Part shown: positions 43,084-53,852 of the stretch, piece after piece | How the letters are laid out: the number at the start of each line of letters is the position of its first letter | Numbering within the stretch: the stretch's first letter is position 1 | Source: Rhodobacteraceae bacterium (ex Bugula neritina AB1) | GTDB taxonomy: Bacteria > Pseudomonadota > Alphaproteobacteria > Rhodobacterales > Rhodobacteraceae | Assembly: GCA_001730095.1 (NCBI GenBank) | Contig: MDLF01000096.1 | Location: 1 to 64,000 of the forward strand | DNA length: 64,000 nt | Direction of reading: 5' to 3' | Position numbers and translations under genes: made by a program | The notes under the pieces: model-generated | What the model was told of the DNA's origin: nothing | Database searches by the model: none | Seen by the model: the letters and a program-made list of their open reading frames with translations, nothing else

Positions 43084-43425
43084 ATGCTGCTGCCGCCCGT
43101 AATGATGACGGATCATTCAGACGACGACACCGAATTCGGTGTCATGACCAAAACGCGGCCCAAGACCAAGCGTCCGCCGCGTTACAAGGTACTGCTTCTG
43201 AATGATGACTACACCCCGATGGAATTCGTGGTGATGGTGTTGGAACGTTTCTTTGGCATGACGCACGCGCAAGCGTTTGAGATCATGCTGACGGTGCACA
43301 AAAAGGGCGTTGCCGTTGTAGGCGTGTTCAGCCATGAGGTGGCGGAAACCAAGGTTGGACAGGTGATGGATTTCGCCCGCCGCCATCAGCACCCGCTGCA
43401 GTGCACCATGGAAAAAGAAGAATAA
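43084..43425 (+). CDS. clpS: ATP-dependent Clp protease adaptor ClpS
   Basis: About 113 residues. The conserved core [19 protein letters not shown] (about 33-51) begins the ClpS fold; [10 protein letters not shown] and HKKG near residue 80 form the pocket for N-degron residues, and it delivers such proteins to ClpAP. The N-terminal start is uncertain: ATG 43084, 43102 and 43105 are all possible and none has a clear ribosome site; a frame from 42940 is too long. It is 12 nt before the methyltransferase gene. ClpA is not in view. Confidence 0.9.
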   Translation: MLLPPVMMTDHSDDDTEFGVMTKTRPKTKRPPRYKVLLLNDDYTPMEFVVMVLERFFGMTHAQAFEIMLTVHKKGVAVVGVFSHEVAETKVGQVMDFARRHQHPLQCTMEKEE

Positions 43426-43437
43426 AGAGGCCCTTAG

Positions 43438-44427
43438 ATGTCTGTTCGCTTGTCACTGGCCGCCCAATCGGGCGGCTTTGCTGTGCCGTCTGAGGGCCGC
43501 ATTGCCGTGTTCCATCCGCGCGCGGACCACGATCTGTCGGCCTTGCCCAAAGATCAGGTTCTGGTCATCCAGCCGTTCCGCCCGGACCACGATCATTTTG
43601 CCACCCAGGGCTTTGCCTGTGCCCCGTCGCTGGAGGCAGGTGCGGAATATGCCGCGGCCGTTGTCTTCCTGCCGCGGGCCAAGGCGCTGGCCCGTATGCT
43701 GGTGGCGCAAGCCGCCTCCGCAGCTTCGGGGCAGGTGCTGATCGATGGTGCCAAGACGGAAGGCATTGATTCGCTCCTGAAGGACCTGCGCAAACGCTGC
43801 GCTCCCTCGGAGCCGGTGTCCAAGGCGCATGGCAAGGTGTTCTGGATCGACGGCGGGACTGCTCTGCCTGATTGGCTGCCGGATGGCCCGCAGCAGGTCG
43901 AGGGGTTCATAACCGCGCCCGGAGTGTTTTCGGCGGATGGGATCGATCCGGCTTCGCGGATGCTGGCAGCAGCGCTGCCGGTGAAGCTGGGCCGCTGTGT
44001 GGCCGATTTGGGGACTGGCTGGGGTTATCTTTCGACCCAGGTGTTGCAACACGAAGGCGTTGAAGAAGTGCATCTGGCAGAGGCCGATCACGCTGCGCTG
44101 GCCTGCGCCCGGGTGAACGCAGCAGACCCGCGGGCGCAGTTCCATTGGGCCGACGCCCGGACCTGGAAGGCGCCGGGGGTGGTGAACACGGTGGTGATGA
44201 ACCCGCCGTTTCACACCGGACGCGCGGCGGAACCGTCTCTGGGGCAGGCCTTCATCGCGTCGGCGGCGTCCATGCTTGCGGCCAATGGGTCACTGTGGAT
44301 GGTTGCCAACCGGCATTTGCCTTATGAAACCGTACTGGCAGACCGTTTTTCCCAGGTGCGCGAAGAAGGCGGCGACAACCGGTTCAAGATCCTGCACGCG
44401 GCCAAGCCGAGGCGCGGGCGCAAGTAA
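43438..44427 (+). CDS. Class I SAM-dependent methyltransferase, RsmC/RlmG-like
   Basis: A 329-residue methyltransferase with two tandem related domains, the second catalytic. SAM motif I is VADLGTGWGYLSTQVL (about 183) and motif IV is NPPFHTG (about 257), the N6-/N2-methylation signature of RsmC and RlmG enzymes that act on guanines of rRNA. The first half is a degenerate copy, as in RsmC. GAGG lies 7 nt before the ATG, 12 nt after clpS, likely one transcript. Confidence 0.88.
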   Translation: MSVRLSLAAQSGGFAVPSEGRIAVFHPRADHDLSALPKDQVLVIQPFRPDHDHFATQGFACAPSLEAGAEYAAAVVFLPRAKALARMLVAQAASAASGQVLIDGAKTEGIDSLLKDLRKRCAPSEPVSKAHGKVFWIDGGTALPDWLPDGPQQVEGFITAPGVFSADGIDPASRMLAAALPVKLGRCVADLGTGWGYLSTQVLQHEGVEEVHLAEADHAALACARVNAADPRAQFHWADARTWKAPGVVNTVVMNPPFHTGRAAEPSLGQAFIASAASMLAANGSLWMVANRHLPYETVLADRFSQVREEGGDNRFKILHAAKPRRGRK

Positions 44428-44512
44428 CCACACTGGTCGCGCAATGGCGGTTTCCAAACCGGCAGGCGCGGTCTAACGTGCAGACCAGATTGCCCCAGGG
44501 GAGTACCCTTTC

Positions 44513-45316
44513 ATGTCCTTTTCCATTTCCGGTAAAACTGCCATTGTGACAGGCGCCTCCAGCGGCATCGGCCTGGCGATCGGCAAGCAGTTCGCCGATG
44601 CCGGCGCCAACGTAATGTTTGCTGATCAGTCCGAGGCACAGCTGGTAGATGAGCTGGGCGAACAGGCTGACGAAAGCAACATCCGCTATTTCGCGGGCGA
44701 TCTGCGCGAACGGCTGACCATTGCCAACCTGCTGTCGGCCACCATCGACGCCTTTGATGATATCGATATTCTGGTCAATGGCGCTCGGCAGGTTGTGGCA
44801 ACTGACCCGCTGGACGCCCAGGACGACACTCTGGATCAGCTCATGAACCAAAGCCTGCTGCCGACGGTGCGCCTGTCCCAGCAGGTGGCCAGGCGGATGA
44901 TCAAGCAGAGAGAAGAGCGCGAAGAGGACGGCCCCCTTGGCAGCATTATCAACCTGTCCTCAATTGCGGCCCGCCGCACCCACCCTGAGCTGATGGCCTA
45001 TTCCGTGGCCTCTGCCGCATTGGATCAGGCAACACGCTCTCTGGCGGTGGCGCTGGCCCCGCACCGGATCCGGGTGAACTCGATCGGCTTTGGTTCAGTG
45101 ATGAGCGCTTCGATGCAGGCAACGCTCAAGGAAAACCGCAGTTTTCGTCAGGACATCGAGGCGCACACCCCGCTGGGCCGGGTTGCCTCCCCTACGGAAC
45201 TGACTGAGACTGCGCAGTATCTGGCTTCCGACGCCTCTGGTTTCATGACCGGACAAGTGGTGACACTGGATGGCGGCCGTACCCTGCTGGACCCTGTGTC
45301 CGCGCCGATGCACTGA
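44513..45316 (+). CDS. SDR family protein lacking the catalytic lysine
   Basis: A 267-residue short-chain dehydrogenase/reductase fold. TGASSGIGLAIGKQF (about 12-26) binds the cofactor and NLSSIAARR keeps the catalytic Ser (about 148). The usual YxxxK reads YSVAS (about 163-167), so the lysine that lowers the tyrosine pKa is absent. It may be non-catalytic or use another mechanism. GGGGAG lies 9-10 nt before the ATG. hemF follows closely, so co-transcription is likely. Confidence 0.88.
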   Translation: MSFSISGKTAIVTGASSGIGLAIGKQFADAGANVMFADQSEAQLVDELGEQADESNIRYFAGDLRERLTIANLLSATIDAFDDIDILVNGARQVVATDPLDAQDDTLDQLMNQSLLPTVRLSQQVARRMIKQREEREEDGPLGSIINLSSIAARRTHPELMAYSVASAALDQATRSLAVALAPHRIRVNSIGFGSVMSASMQATLKENRSFRQDIEAHTPLGRVASPTELTETAQYLASDASGFMTGQVVTLDGGRTLLDPVSAPMH

Positions 45317-45341
45317 TTGGATACGGGCTGTGACTTCTGAA

Positions 45342-46223
45342 ATGACAAATGAAAAGGCTCAGGCTGCCGCCTGGTTCCGGGAGCTGCGCGACCAGATCGT
45401 TGCCGCCTTTGAGGGGCTGGAAGACAGCCACGGCGAAGGCCCCTTTGCAGAGATGGAACCGGGCCGGTTCGAGGTGACGGAGACGAAACGCACTTCGGAT
45501 GATGGTTCCGACGCAGGCGGCGGGCTGATGAGCGTGATGCGCGGTGGCCGGGTTTTTGAGAAGGTCGGCGTCAACATCTCCGAGGTTTACGGCACCCTGG
45601 GTGAGCGCGCGCAGAACGCGATGGCGGCGCGCAAGGGCATTCCCGGCATGAAGGAGGATCCGCGCTTCTGGGCTTCGGGGATTTCGCTGGTGGCCCATAT
45701 GCGCAATCCGCATGTCCCGGCCGTACATATGAACACCCGCATGTTCTGGACCCCGCATGCCTGGTGGTTCGGCGGCGGTTCCGATCTGAACCCCTGCATC
45801 GAATATGATGAGGACACCGCGCATTTTCACCGGACACAGAAACAGTATCTGGACCCGCATGGCGAAGACCTCTACCCGCGGCTGAAAGAATGGGCAGATG
45901 AGTATTTCTATATTCCCCACCGAAAGCGTGCCCGCGGGGTGGGCGGCATTTTCATGGATGACCACAATACCGGTGATTGGGCTGCGGATTTTTCTCTGAC
46001 ACAAGACATCGGCCGCGCCTTTTTGCCGGCCTTTGTTCCACTAGTCGAAAAACGCCGTGTGCAGGCGTTTGATGACGCCGACAAGGACGCGCAACTCGTT
46101 CATCGCGGGCTTTATGCTGAATACAATCTGGTCTATGACCGCGGCACCAAGTTCGGCCTGGAAACCGGCCACGACGCCAATGCGGTGCTGATGAGCCTGC
46201 CACCGCTGGCCAAATGGGTTTGA
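45342..46223 (+). CDS. hemF: Oxygen-dependent coproporphyrinogen III oxidase
   Basis: A 293-residue enzyme that converts coproporphyrinogen III to protoporphyrinogen IX with O2. Signature stretches: NPHVPAVHMNTRMFW (about 124), WWFGGGSDLNP (about 146) and the C-terminal RGTKFGLETGHDANAVLMSLPP. Length is typical. ATG 45342 is chosen; GTG 45330 with GGA 8 nt upstream is a fair alternative. It follows the SDR gene by 25 bases and ends in a clear terminator. It is one of three heme genes within 4 kb. Confidence 0.95.
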   Translation: MTNEKAQAAAWFRELRDQIVAAFEGLEDSHGEGPFAEMEPGRFEVTETKRTSDDGSDAGGGLMSVMRGGRVFEKVGVNISEVYGTLGERAQNAMAARKGIPGMKEDPRFWASGISLVAHMRNPHVPAVHMNTRMFWTPHAWWFGGGSDLNPCIEYDEDTAHFHRTQKQYLDPHGEDLYPRLKEWADEYFYIPHRKRARGVGGIFMDDHNTGDWAADFSLTQDIGRAFLPAFVPLVEKRRVQAFDDADKDAQLVHRGLYAEYNLVYDRGTKFGLETGHDANAVLMSLPPLAKWV

Positions 46224-46243
46224 TCTGCCTCTGATGACCGCGC

Positions 46244-46272
46244 AACGCGCCGCCCCTGGGTCGCGCGTTTTT
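46244..46272 (+). terminator. Rho-independent terminator behind hemF
   Basis: Perfect 7-bp stem AACGCGC/GCGCGTT around a 12-base loop, followed by five T residues, 20 bases after the hemF stop. Confidence 0.75.
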
Positions 46273-46397
46273 CTTGCGGCGGATTTACGCTGATATGTGC
46301 TCATTGGGGCGCGACTTTGCGTCGCTCCACGCTAAGATGGAAATCAACAGGCAAAGAAAAGAGCAGTTGGAACGAAGCAAGGCAGGGAGCACATCAC

Positions 46398-47213
46398 ATG
46401 CGCAGACTGGTTCTTGGGGTATTGGCACTGACATTGGCAGCGGGGTGCGGAGGGCCGGTGGAAAGGAACGCCGACACTGCGCAGGTCACCCGCACGGAAC
46501 CTGCAAACGCAAAGCTGGCCGGTCTTGCCACTTATCCGCGTTTTGGTGACCGCGACCCACATGACTGGGAAGGTCGCAAGCCCTGGTCCTACCCGGTGCA
46601 CGGCATCGACGTCTCACGCTATCAGGGAGACATCAACTGGGGCAAGGTGCGCCGCTCTGGCGTGTCCTTTGCATATATCAAGGCGACTGAGGGCGGCGAT
46701 CATACTGACGAACGGTTTCGCGAAAACTGGCGCGGCGCGCGGGCTGCGGGGTTGAAGCGCGGGGCGTATCATTACTATTATTTCTGCCGCCCGGCGGCCG
46801 AGCAGGCCCGGTGGTTCATTCGCAATGTGCCCAAAGACTCGAAGGCGTTGCCGCCGGTTCTGGATATGGAATGGAACCACCGCTCCCGCACCTGCAGGCT
46901 GCGCCCCGACGGCGCCACAGTGCGGGCTGAGGCGCGCAAGTTCCTGAACATTCTGGAACGCCATTACGGCAAGCGCCCGGTGGTTTACACGACAGTGGAT
47001 TTCTACCGTGACACCGGCATCGGACGGCTTGGCGGCACCGAGTTCTGGCTGCGCTCCGTCGCAGGCCATCCGCGCAAGGTCTACCCCGGCGAGACTTGGA
47101 GTTTCTGGCAGTACACCGGCACCGGCCAGGTGCCGGGGGTGAAAGGGGATGTAGATCTCAACACCTTCCGTGGCAGCCCGGACAGCTGGCTCAGGTGGTC
47201 GGGGCAGATCTGA
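46398..47213 (+). CDS. Glycoside hydrolase family 25 lipoprotein (lysozyme-like)
   Basis: A 271-residue predicted muramidase. The signal peptide ends in a lipobox (LTLAAGC), so a lipid-anchored protein is likely. The GH25 domain starts HGIDVSRYQGDINW (about 69; catalytic-region Asp), continues SFAYIKATEGG, GAYHYYYFC, and has the acid pair in VLDMEWN (about 157-160) and a final GDVDLNTF. GGGAG lies 8 nt before the ATG. It probably cleaves peptidoglycan in the periplasm. It stands alone between hemF and hemC. Confidence 0.92.
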   Translation: MRRLVLGVLALTLAAGCGGPVERNADTAQVTRTEPANAKLAGLATYPRFGDRDPHDWEGRKPWSYPVHGIDVSRYQGDINWGKVRRSGVSFAYIKATEGGDHTDERFRENWRGARAAGLKRGAYHYYYFCRPAAEQARWFIRNVPKDSKALPPVLDMEWNHRSRTCRLRPDGATVRAEARKFLNILERHYGKRPVVYTTVDFYRDTGIGRLGGTEFWLRSVAGHPRKVYPGETWSFWQYTGTGQVPGVKGDVDLNTFRGSPDSWLRWSGQI

Positions 47214-47222
47214 CCCTGAGGC

Positions 47223-47274
47223 AGGGGGCTTTGCCCCCTCGCGCCCTGGGCGCTCACCCCCAGGGTATTTCCGG
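47223..47274. repeat. Palindrome plus GTATTT intergenic element
   Basis: AGGGGGC-TTT-GCCCCCT (47223-47239) forms a terminator-like stem, followed by a second dyad CGCCCTGGGCG and then CCCAGGGTATTTCCGG. The element at 32151-32190 has the same parts: a G5/C5 stem, a small hairpin and a GTATTT-type tail. It lies between the convergent GH25 and hemC genes. From general familiarity, palindrome-plus-GTATTT elements recur between Roseobacter genes; copy number cannot be counted here. Confidence 0.55.
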
Positions 47275-47338
47275 CCAGAAAGAAGCAGGTTTCAGTGTCT
47301 GGTCGGCAACGAGCCGGAGCGCGATGCAGGGCCTTGCT

Positions 47339-48298
47339 TCAGGCTTTCCAGTCAAAGAAGCCTTTGCCTGCCTTCTCCAGCAGTTTGGCGGCCATCTCCC
47401 GGCCCAGCCCCGCACCATCTTCAATCGCGCAGCTCTGGTCATCATGGATCGCCTCAGACCCATCCGGGCGCAGAACCTCGCCGCGCAGGCGGAGGGTGGT
47501 GCCGTCGAGTTCTGCCAAGCCGGCAATCGGTGTCTCGCAAGAACCGTCAAGCGCTGCCAGGAACGCCCGCTCTGCCGCCAGCCGTTGGCCTGTCTGATGA
47601 TCATGGATTGCCGCCAGCATATCACCCGCGCGGCTGTCATCGGCGCGTCGTTCAATGCCGATCGCGCCCTGAGCCACCGCGGGCAGCATGTCACGGGTCT
47701 CAATCGCATTGGCAGGCACATCTGTCATTGCCAGGCGGTTCAGCCCTGCCATGGCCAGGAAGGTGCATTCCGCCACGCCCTCGGACAATTTGCGCAGACG
47801 GGTCTGAACGTTGCCGCGGAATTCGACCACCTGCAGGTCCGGGCGGCGGTTCAGGAGCTGTGCCCGGCGGCGCAGCGACGAGGTGCCGACCAGCGCGCCT
47901 GCGGCCAGATCATGCAGCGATGTCAGCGAAGGTGAGATAAACGCATCCCGCACATCCTCGCGCGGGAGGTAAGTGTCGAGCGTCAGCCCCTCAGGCTGCA
48001 GTACCGGCATGTCTTTCATCGAATGCACGGCAATGTCGATGGCGCCGGACAAGAGGTCCTCTTCGATCTCCTTGGTGAACAGCCCCTTGCCGCCTAGTTC
48101 CTTCAGCGGCTTGTCAGCTGCAATCAGTGCCTGATTGTCGCCGGTGGTCTTGATCACCACGATTTCAAACGCCTCTGGCGGCAGATCAAAGGCAGTGGCC
48201 AGACGCGCACGTGTCTCATAGGCCTGGGCCAGCGCCAGCGGCGATCCGCGGGTGCCGATTTTCAGGGGCGAAGCGGGGGAGGGCAGGGTCAGTGTCAT
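47339..48298 (-). CDS. hemC: Hydroxymethylbilane synthase (porphobilinogen deaminase)
   Basis: A 319-residue enzyme that joins four porphobilinogens into hydroxymethylbilane. RGSPLALAQ (about 17), TTGD and GGKGLFTKE (about 50-78) shape the active site; GTSSLRRRAQLL (about 139) and EFRGNVQTRLRKL hold substrate-binding Args; the dipyrromethane cofactor Cys is in DGSCETPIAGL (about 250). It is divergent from hemE across 196 bases. Confidence 0.96.
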   Translation of the reverse strand: MTLTLPSPASPLKIGTRGSPLALAQAYETRARLATAFDLPPEAFEIVVIKTTGDNQALIAADKPLKELGGKGLFTKEIEEDLLSGAIDIAVHSMKDMPVLQPEGLTLDTYLPREDVRDAFISPSLTSLHDLAAGALVGTSSLRRRAQLLNRRPDLQVVEFRGNVQTRLRKLSEGVAECTFLAMAGLNRLAMTDVPANAIETRDMLPAVAQGAIGIERRADDSRAGDMLAAIHDHQTGQRLAAERAFLAALDGSCETPIAGLAELDGTTLRLRGEVLRPDGSEAIHDDQSCAIEDGAGLGREMAAKLLEKAGKGFFDWKA

Positions 48299-48373
48299 GC
48301 AGAAAGCCTTAAATCAGTTTGCGCCGCGGTGGAAACCGGTTTTTGCCTCTCACATGGCCGTCTTGCCGGAACC

Positions 48374-48387
48374 TTGATCTGGAACAA
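48374..48387. promoter_or_regulatory. Weak FNR-like dyad between hemC and hemE
   Basis: TTGAT-CTGG-AACAA differs from the FNR consensus by one base in the second half and sits in the hemC/hemE divergent gap; it is also part of a CCTTG/CAAGG dyad (48372-48389). Oxygen control of heme genes makes it plausible, but one half is imperfect. Confidence 0.3.
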
Positions 48388-48494
48388 GGCGCCCCTGCAC
48401 GAGGCGCGGCACATCGCCCCTGCTCTTGACATTCTGCCCCACAGGCGTGACCTCAAGGCAAGATCAATGTGAGCGGATGAGAGCGAGGAAACAC

Positions 48495-49529
48495 ATGGCG
48501 GGACAAAAGAAGCTGCTGCGCGCATTGGCGGGTGAGACACAGGATGTGCCGCCGATCTGGATGATGCGCCAGGCGGGCCGCTATCTGCCGGAATACCGCG
48601 CAACCCGGGCCGAGGCCGGGGATTTCCTGTCGCTCTGCTACAATCCTGAGCTGGCCGCCGAGGTGACGCTGCAGCCGATCCGCCGCTATGGTTTCGACGC
48701 GGCGATCCTGTTTGCCGATATCCTGCTGATACCGCAGGCGCTGGGCGCCGATCTGTGGTTCGTGACCGGCGAGGGCCCGCGGCTGTCGACCATCACGACC
48801 GAAGGGGATTTTGCCAAGCTGGGCCCGGTATCTGATATCCATGAGACGCTGAACCCGATCTATGAAACGGTCCGAATCCTGTCGCGCGCGTTGCCTGCGG
48901 AGACCACGCTTATCGGCTTTGCCGGCGCGCCCTGGACGGTGGCGACCTATATGATCGCAGGCCGCGGCACCCCGGATCAGGGGCCGGCACATGCCCTGCG
49001 CGAAGAAAACACCGCGTTGTTTGAGGCCCTGTTGGCGCGGATTACCGAAGCCACCATTGAATATCTTTCCAAGCAGATCGAAGCCGGCGCAGAAGTTGTC
49101 AAGATCTTCGACAGCTGGGCGGGGTCTCTGAAGGGGGAAGCGTTTCAGAAATACGCGCTGGAACCCTGCCGCCAGATCACCGCAGCGTTGAAAGAGCGCC
49201 ACCCGGGTATCCCCGTTATTGGCTTCCCGCGCGAAGCGGGAGACAAATACGTAGGCTTTGCCAAGGCGACCGGTGTTGACTGTGTGGCGCTGGACAACTC
49301 CGTTGATCCGGCCTGGGCGGCGGCCCATGTTCAGGTCGGCGGCTGCGTGCAGGGAAACCTGGCATCCCGGCACATGGTGACCGGCGGGCAAGAGCTGGTG
49401 GATGAGACGCGCCGCATTGTCGAGGCGTTCAGGAACGGCCCGCATATCTTCAACTTGGGTCATGGCATAACACCGGACGCTGATCCGGCGAATGTCCAGC
49501 TGATGATCGATACCGTCCGCAGCAGCTGA
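48495..49529 (+). CDS. hemE: Uroporphyrinogen decarboxylase
   Basis: A 344-residue TIM-barrel enzyme that removes four carboxyl groups from uroporphyrinogen III. The N-terminal [17 protein letters not shown] (about 18-34) and [14 protein letters not shown] (about 137-150) are the PROSITE-type signatures; the catalytic Asp is in [12 protein letters not shown] (about 78). GAGG lies 6 nt before the ATG at 48495. It is divergent from hemC, continuing the local heme cluster with hemF. Confidence 0.96.
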   Translation: MAGQKKLLRALAGETQDVPPIWMMRQAGRYLPEYRATRAEAGDFLSLCYNPELAAEVTLQPIRRYGFDAAILFADILLIPQALGADLWFVTGEGPRLSTITTEGDFAKLGPVSDIHETLNPIYETVRILSRALPAETTLIGFAGAPWTVATYMIAGRGTPDQGPAHALREENTALFEALLARITEATIEYLSKQIEAGAEVVKIFDSWAGSLKGEAFQKYALEPCRQITAALKERHPGIPVIGFPREAGDKYVGFAKATGVDCVALDNSVDPAWAAAHVQVGGCVQGNLASRHMVTGGQELVDETRRIVEAFRNGPHIFNLGHGITPDADPANVQLMIDTVRSS

Positions 49530-49642
49530 CCCGCGCGGCCGACCCGGCCTTGTGCCGGGCCGCTGTTTCGGGCATCAGCGCAGCAAGACGCGCAGCGAAC
49601 GAGGGTAGATCGGTGGATTACGGTAAATCTGGAGCACCTAAG

Positions 49643-49780
49643 ATGGGCAAGAACAAACCACGTCACGCCGAACATAATGCCAAGGGGACCAAGAAGAACC
49701 CTTTTGGCAAGCAGTCGGACAAAACTGAGCTGCTCAAGCGGATGAAAGCCGCAGCTGACAAGGCCAAGAAAGAAGACTGA
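49643..49780 (+). CDS. Small basic protein of unknown function
   Basis: 45 residues, strongly charged: MGKNKPRHAEHNAKGTKKNP then FGKQSDKTELLKRMKAAADKAKKED. GGAG lies 8 nt before the ATG. The composition (Lys about 27 %) and the C-terminal helix suggest nucleic-acid or ribosome binding, but I cannot name a family. It ends 2 nt before the convergent CoA-transferase stop. Its clear ribosome site and high charge make it more likely real than chance. Confidence 0.6.
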   Translation: MGKNKPRHAEHNAKGTKKNPFGKQSDKTELLKRMKAAADKAKKED

Positions 49781-49782
49781 CT

Positions 49783-50865
49783 TTAGCGGGTCAGCTCTGC
49801 CAGGATCTCCTCGGTGTGCTGGCCACGCCGGGGGATCTCCGGCGGGATCCAGTCTGGTTGGCCTGAAAAGCGAGGGGCAGGGGCGGCCTGCAGTATGCCC
49901 CCCGCCGTCACCCAGGCGCTGCGGGCGTTCATTGGATGCTTCAGCGCTTCTTCGGGGTTCAGCACCGGCGCCACGCAAGCATCTGATCCTTCGAATAGAG
50001 CTGCCCAATGATCGCGCGGCTGGCTGGCGAAGATTCCGGCAAGACGGCCGGTCAGGGCGGGCCATTGGGTTTTGTCATGCTGCTGCTGAAATGCAGCATC
50101 CTCCGCCAGCCCCAGTATTTTCAGAAACAGCGCATAGAACTGCGGCTCCAGGCATTGGACCGAGACATAGCCACCGTCGGCGCAGGCATAGGTGCGGCTC
50201 CAATGTGGCCCATCGAGCAGGTTTGCGCCACGTGTGACGCCAAAGTTTCCGGCCTGCCGGATGCTCATCAGAAGGTTCATCATATGGGCTGATCCGTCAT
50301 AGATCGCCGCATCTACCACGCAGCCCTTCCCCGTGGCCCTGGTCTTTAGAAGGCCTGCCAGCATGCCGACAGCCAAATACATTGCACCGCCACCGATATC
50401 GCCGGTCAGAGTGGCGGGCGATATCGGTGCATCGCCGGGGGCCGAGGCATACCACAAAGCGCCCGACAGCGAGATGTAGGTGAGGTCATGGCCCGCCGCA
50501 TGGGCCAGCGGGCTGTCCTGGCCCCAGCCGGTCATCCGGCCATAGACCAGGCTTGGGTTCACTGCATGGCATTGTTCCGGCCCCAGTCCCAGCCGCTCCA
50601 TCACGCCGGGGCGGAAGCCCTCAATCAGCCCGTCGGCTGTGGTAGTCAGGGCAAGAAACCTTTCCAAATCGTCGGCGTTCTTGAGATCCAGCTCTATCGA
50701 ACGCTTTCCACGGTCCAGTAACGAGTGTTCAGGCATCCCGGGCGTGACACCACCGCCTGTGCGGTTAATACAGATTACGTCTGCTCCGAGGTCGGCCAGC
50801 AACATCGCGGCAAAAGGGCCGGGCCCCAGCCCTTCTACTTCCAAAATGCGGATGCCCTGCAGCAT
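49783..50865 (-). CDS. CoA-transferase family III protein, AMACR-like
   Basis: A 360-residue CaiB/BaiF-family protein of standard order: LEVEGLGPGPFAAMLLADLGADVI (split, about 7-29) is the racemase-type opening, with GHDLTYISLSGALW (about 122; the His/Asp area of alpha-methylacyl-CoA racemase, whose His126 is in GHDINY) and TGDIGGGAMYLAVG (about 152). It may racemise 2-methylacyl-CoA or transfer CoA. GAGGGG lies 6 nt before the ATG. It is 46 bases after pobR on the same strand. Confidence 0.9.
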   Translation of the reverse strand: MLQGIRILEVEGLGPGPFAAMLLADLGADVICINRTGGGVTPGMPEHSLLDRGKRSIELDLKNADDLERFLALTTTADGLIEGFRPGVMERLGLGPEQCHAVNPSLVYGRMTGWGQDSPLAHAAGHDLTYISLSGALWYASAPGDAPISPATLTGDIGGGAMYLAVGMLAGLLKTRATGKGCVVDAAIYDGSAHMMNLLMSIRQAGNFGVTRGANLLDGPHWSRTYACADGGYVSVQCLEPQFYALFLKILGLAEDAAFQQQHDKTQWPALTGRLAGIFASQPRDHWAALFEGSDACVAPVLNPEEALKHPMNARSAWVTAGGILQAAPAPRFSGQPDWIPPEIPRRGQHTEEILAELTR

Positions 50866-50911
50866 TTGGTGCCCCTCTCTGTGGTGTTCGGCGCTGGCAG
50901 TGTGCGGCGGG

Positions 50912-53058
<2,147 letters not shown>

Positions 53059-53219
53059 CGGTGTCAGTCGCTGCTGCTCTGCCGTTTCAGAGACGGTGTT
53101 TGCCGACCGCGAGGACAACGGGCAAGCGGAGCCGGGCAGTCCCCTGCGGGCTTGGCAGGGCCAGGCAGGGCAGCTAGGTCTGAAAGAAGATGAAATGAAA
53201 CGCCAGGGAGACCCAGCCT

Positions 53220-53741
53220 ATGCAGATGAGTGACCAAAAGGAGATCGCTGCTGATCCTGGAGCTGTCTATGCGGCGCTTCTGTCTCCGGCGGTTCTGAAG
53301 GCCTGCATACCAGGAGCGCAGGAAGTGACAGGCACGCCGGAAGACGGCTTTGAGGCAACGGTCACTCAGAAGGTTGGCCCCGTCAAAGCCACGTTCAAGG
53401 GGCAGGTAAACTTGTCGGACTTGGTTGAAAACAACAAGCTGACTATCCTGGGCGAGGGCAAGGGCGGTGCGGCAGGGTTTGCCAAAGGCGGGGCCGTGGT
53501 GGTACTGGCACGGTCGGAAACCGGCACGCTCCTGTCCTATGAAGTAGAGGCGAAAGTCGGTGGCAAGCTGGCGCAACTTGGCAGCCGGATCATTGATGGT
53601 TTCGCCAAGAAGATGGCAGATCAGTTTTTTGCCAACCTCCAGGCACATCTGGCGCCGCAGGAGGGCAACGGCAACGCTGAGCTTTCGGACGAGGAACAAG
53701 AGAAAAAAGGCTGGTTCAGCAAGGTCACCGGCCGCGGGTGA
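53220..53741 (+). CDS. CoxG-like SRPBCC domain protein
   Basis: A 173-residue START/SRPBCC-fold protein of the carbon-monoxide-dehydrogenase-subunit-G group. The opening IAADPGAVYAALLSPAVLKACIPG (split, about 8-31), the GPVKATFKGQV strand and GAAGFAKGGA are the family marks. The last 30 residues are charged and followed by KKGWFSKVTGRG. CoxG proteins help recruit or mature molybdenum hydroxylases, but no coxLMS genes are here. GGGAG lies 9 nt before ATG 53220. It lies between pobA and an ABC-2 exporter. Confidence 0.88.
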   Translation: MQMSDQKEIAADPGAVYAALLSPAVLKACIPGAQEVTGTPEDGFEATVTQKVGPVKATFKGQVNLSDLVENNKLTILGEGKGGAAGFAKGGAVVVLARSETGTLLSYEVEAKVGGKLAQLGSRIIDGFAKKMADQFFANLQAHLAPQEGNGNAELSDEEQEKKGWFSKVTGRG

Positions 53742-53852
53742 ACCCTGCGCTGATGCACAGGCCATTCTGCGGCGCATTCCATGGTGCAGGGCTGGTCGAT
53801 GCGACGAACCGCCGCTAGGGTGGCTGAGATTTGAGACCACCCCGGAGGCACT

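Noticed and set aside
47219-47283. CRISPR-like repeat
   Set aside because: Only two nested palindromes; no regular spacing and no cas genes anywhere in the window.
48426-48460. TTGACA taken as a hemE -35 box
   Set aside because: The hexamer is perfect but no convincing -10 lies 16-18 bases on, so I did not annotate a promoter.
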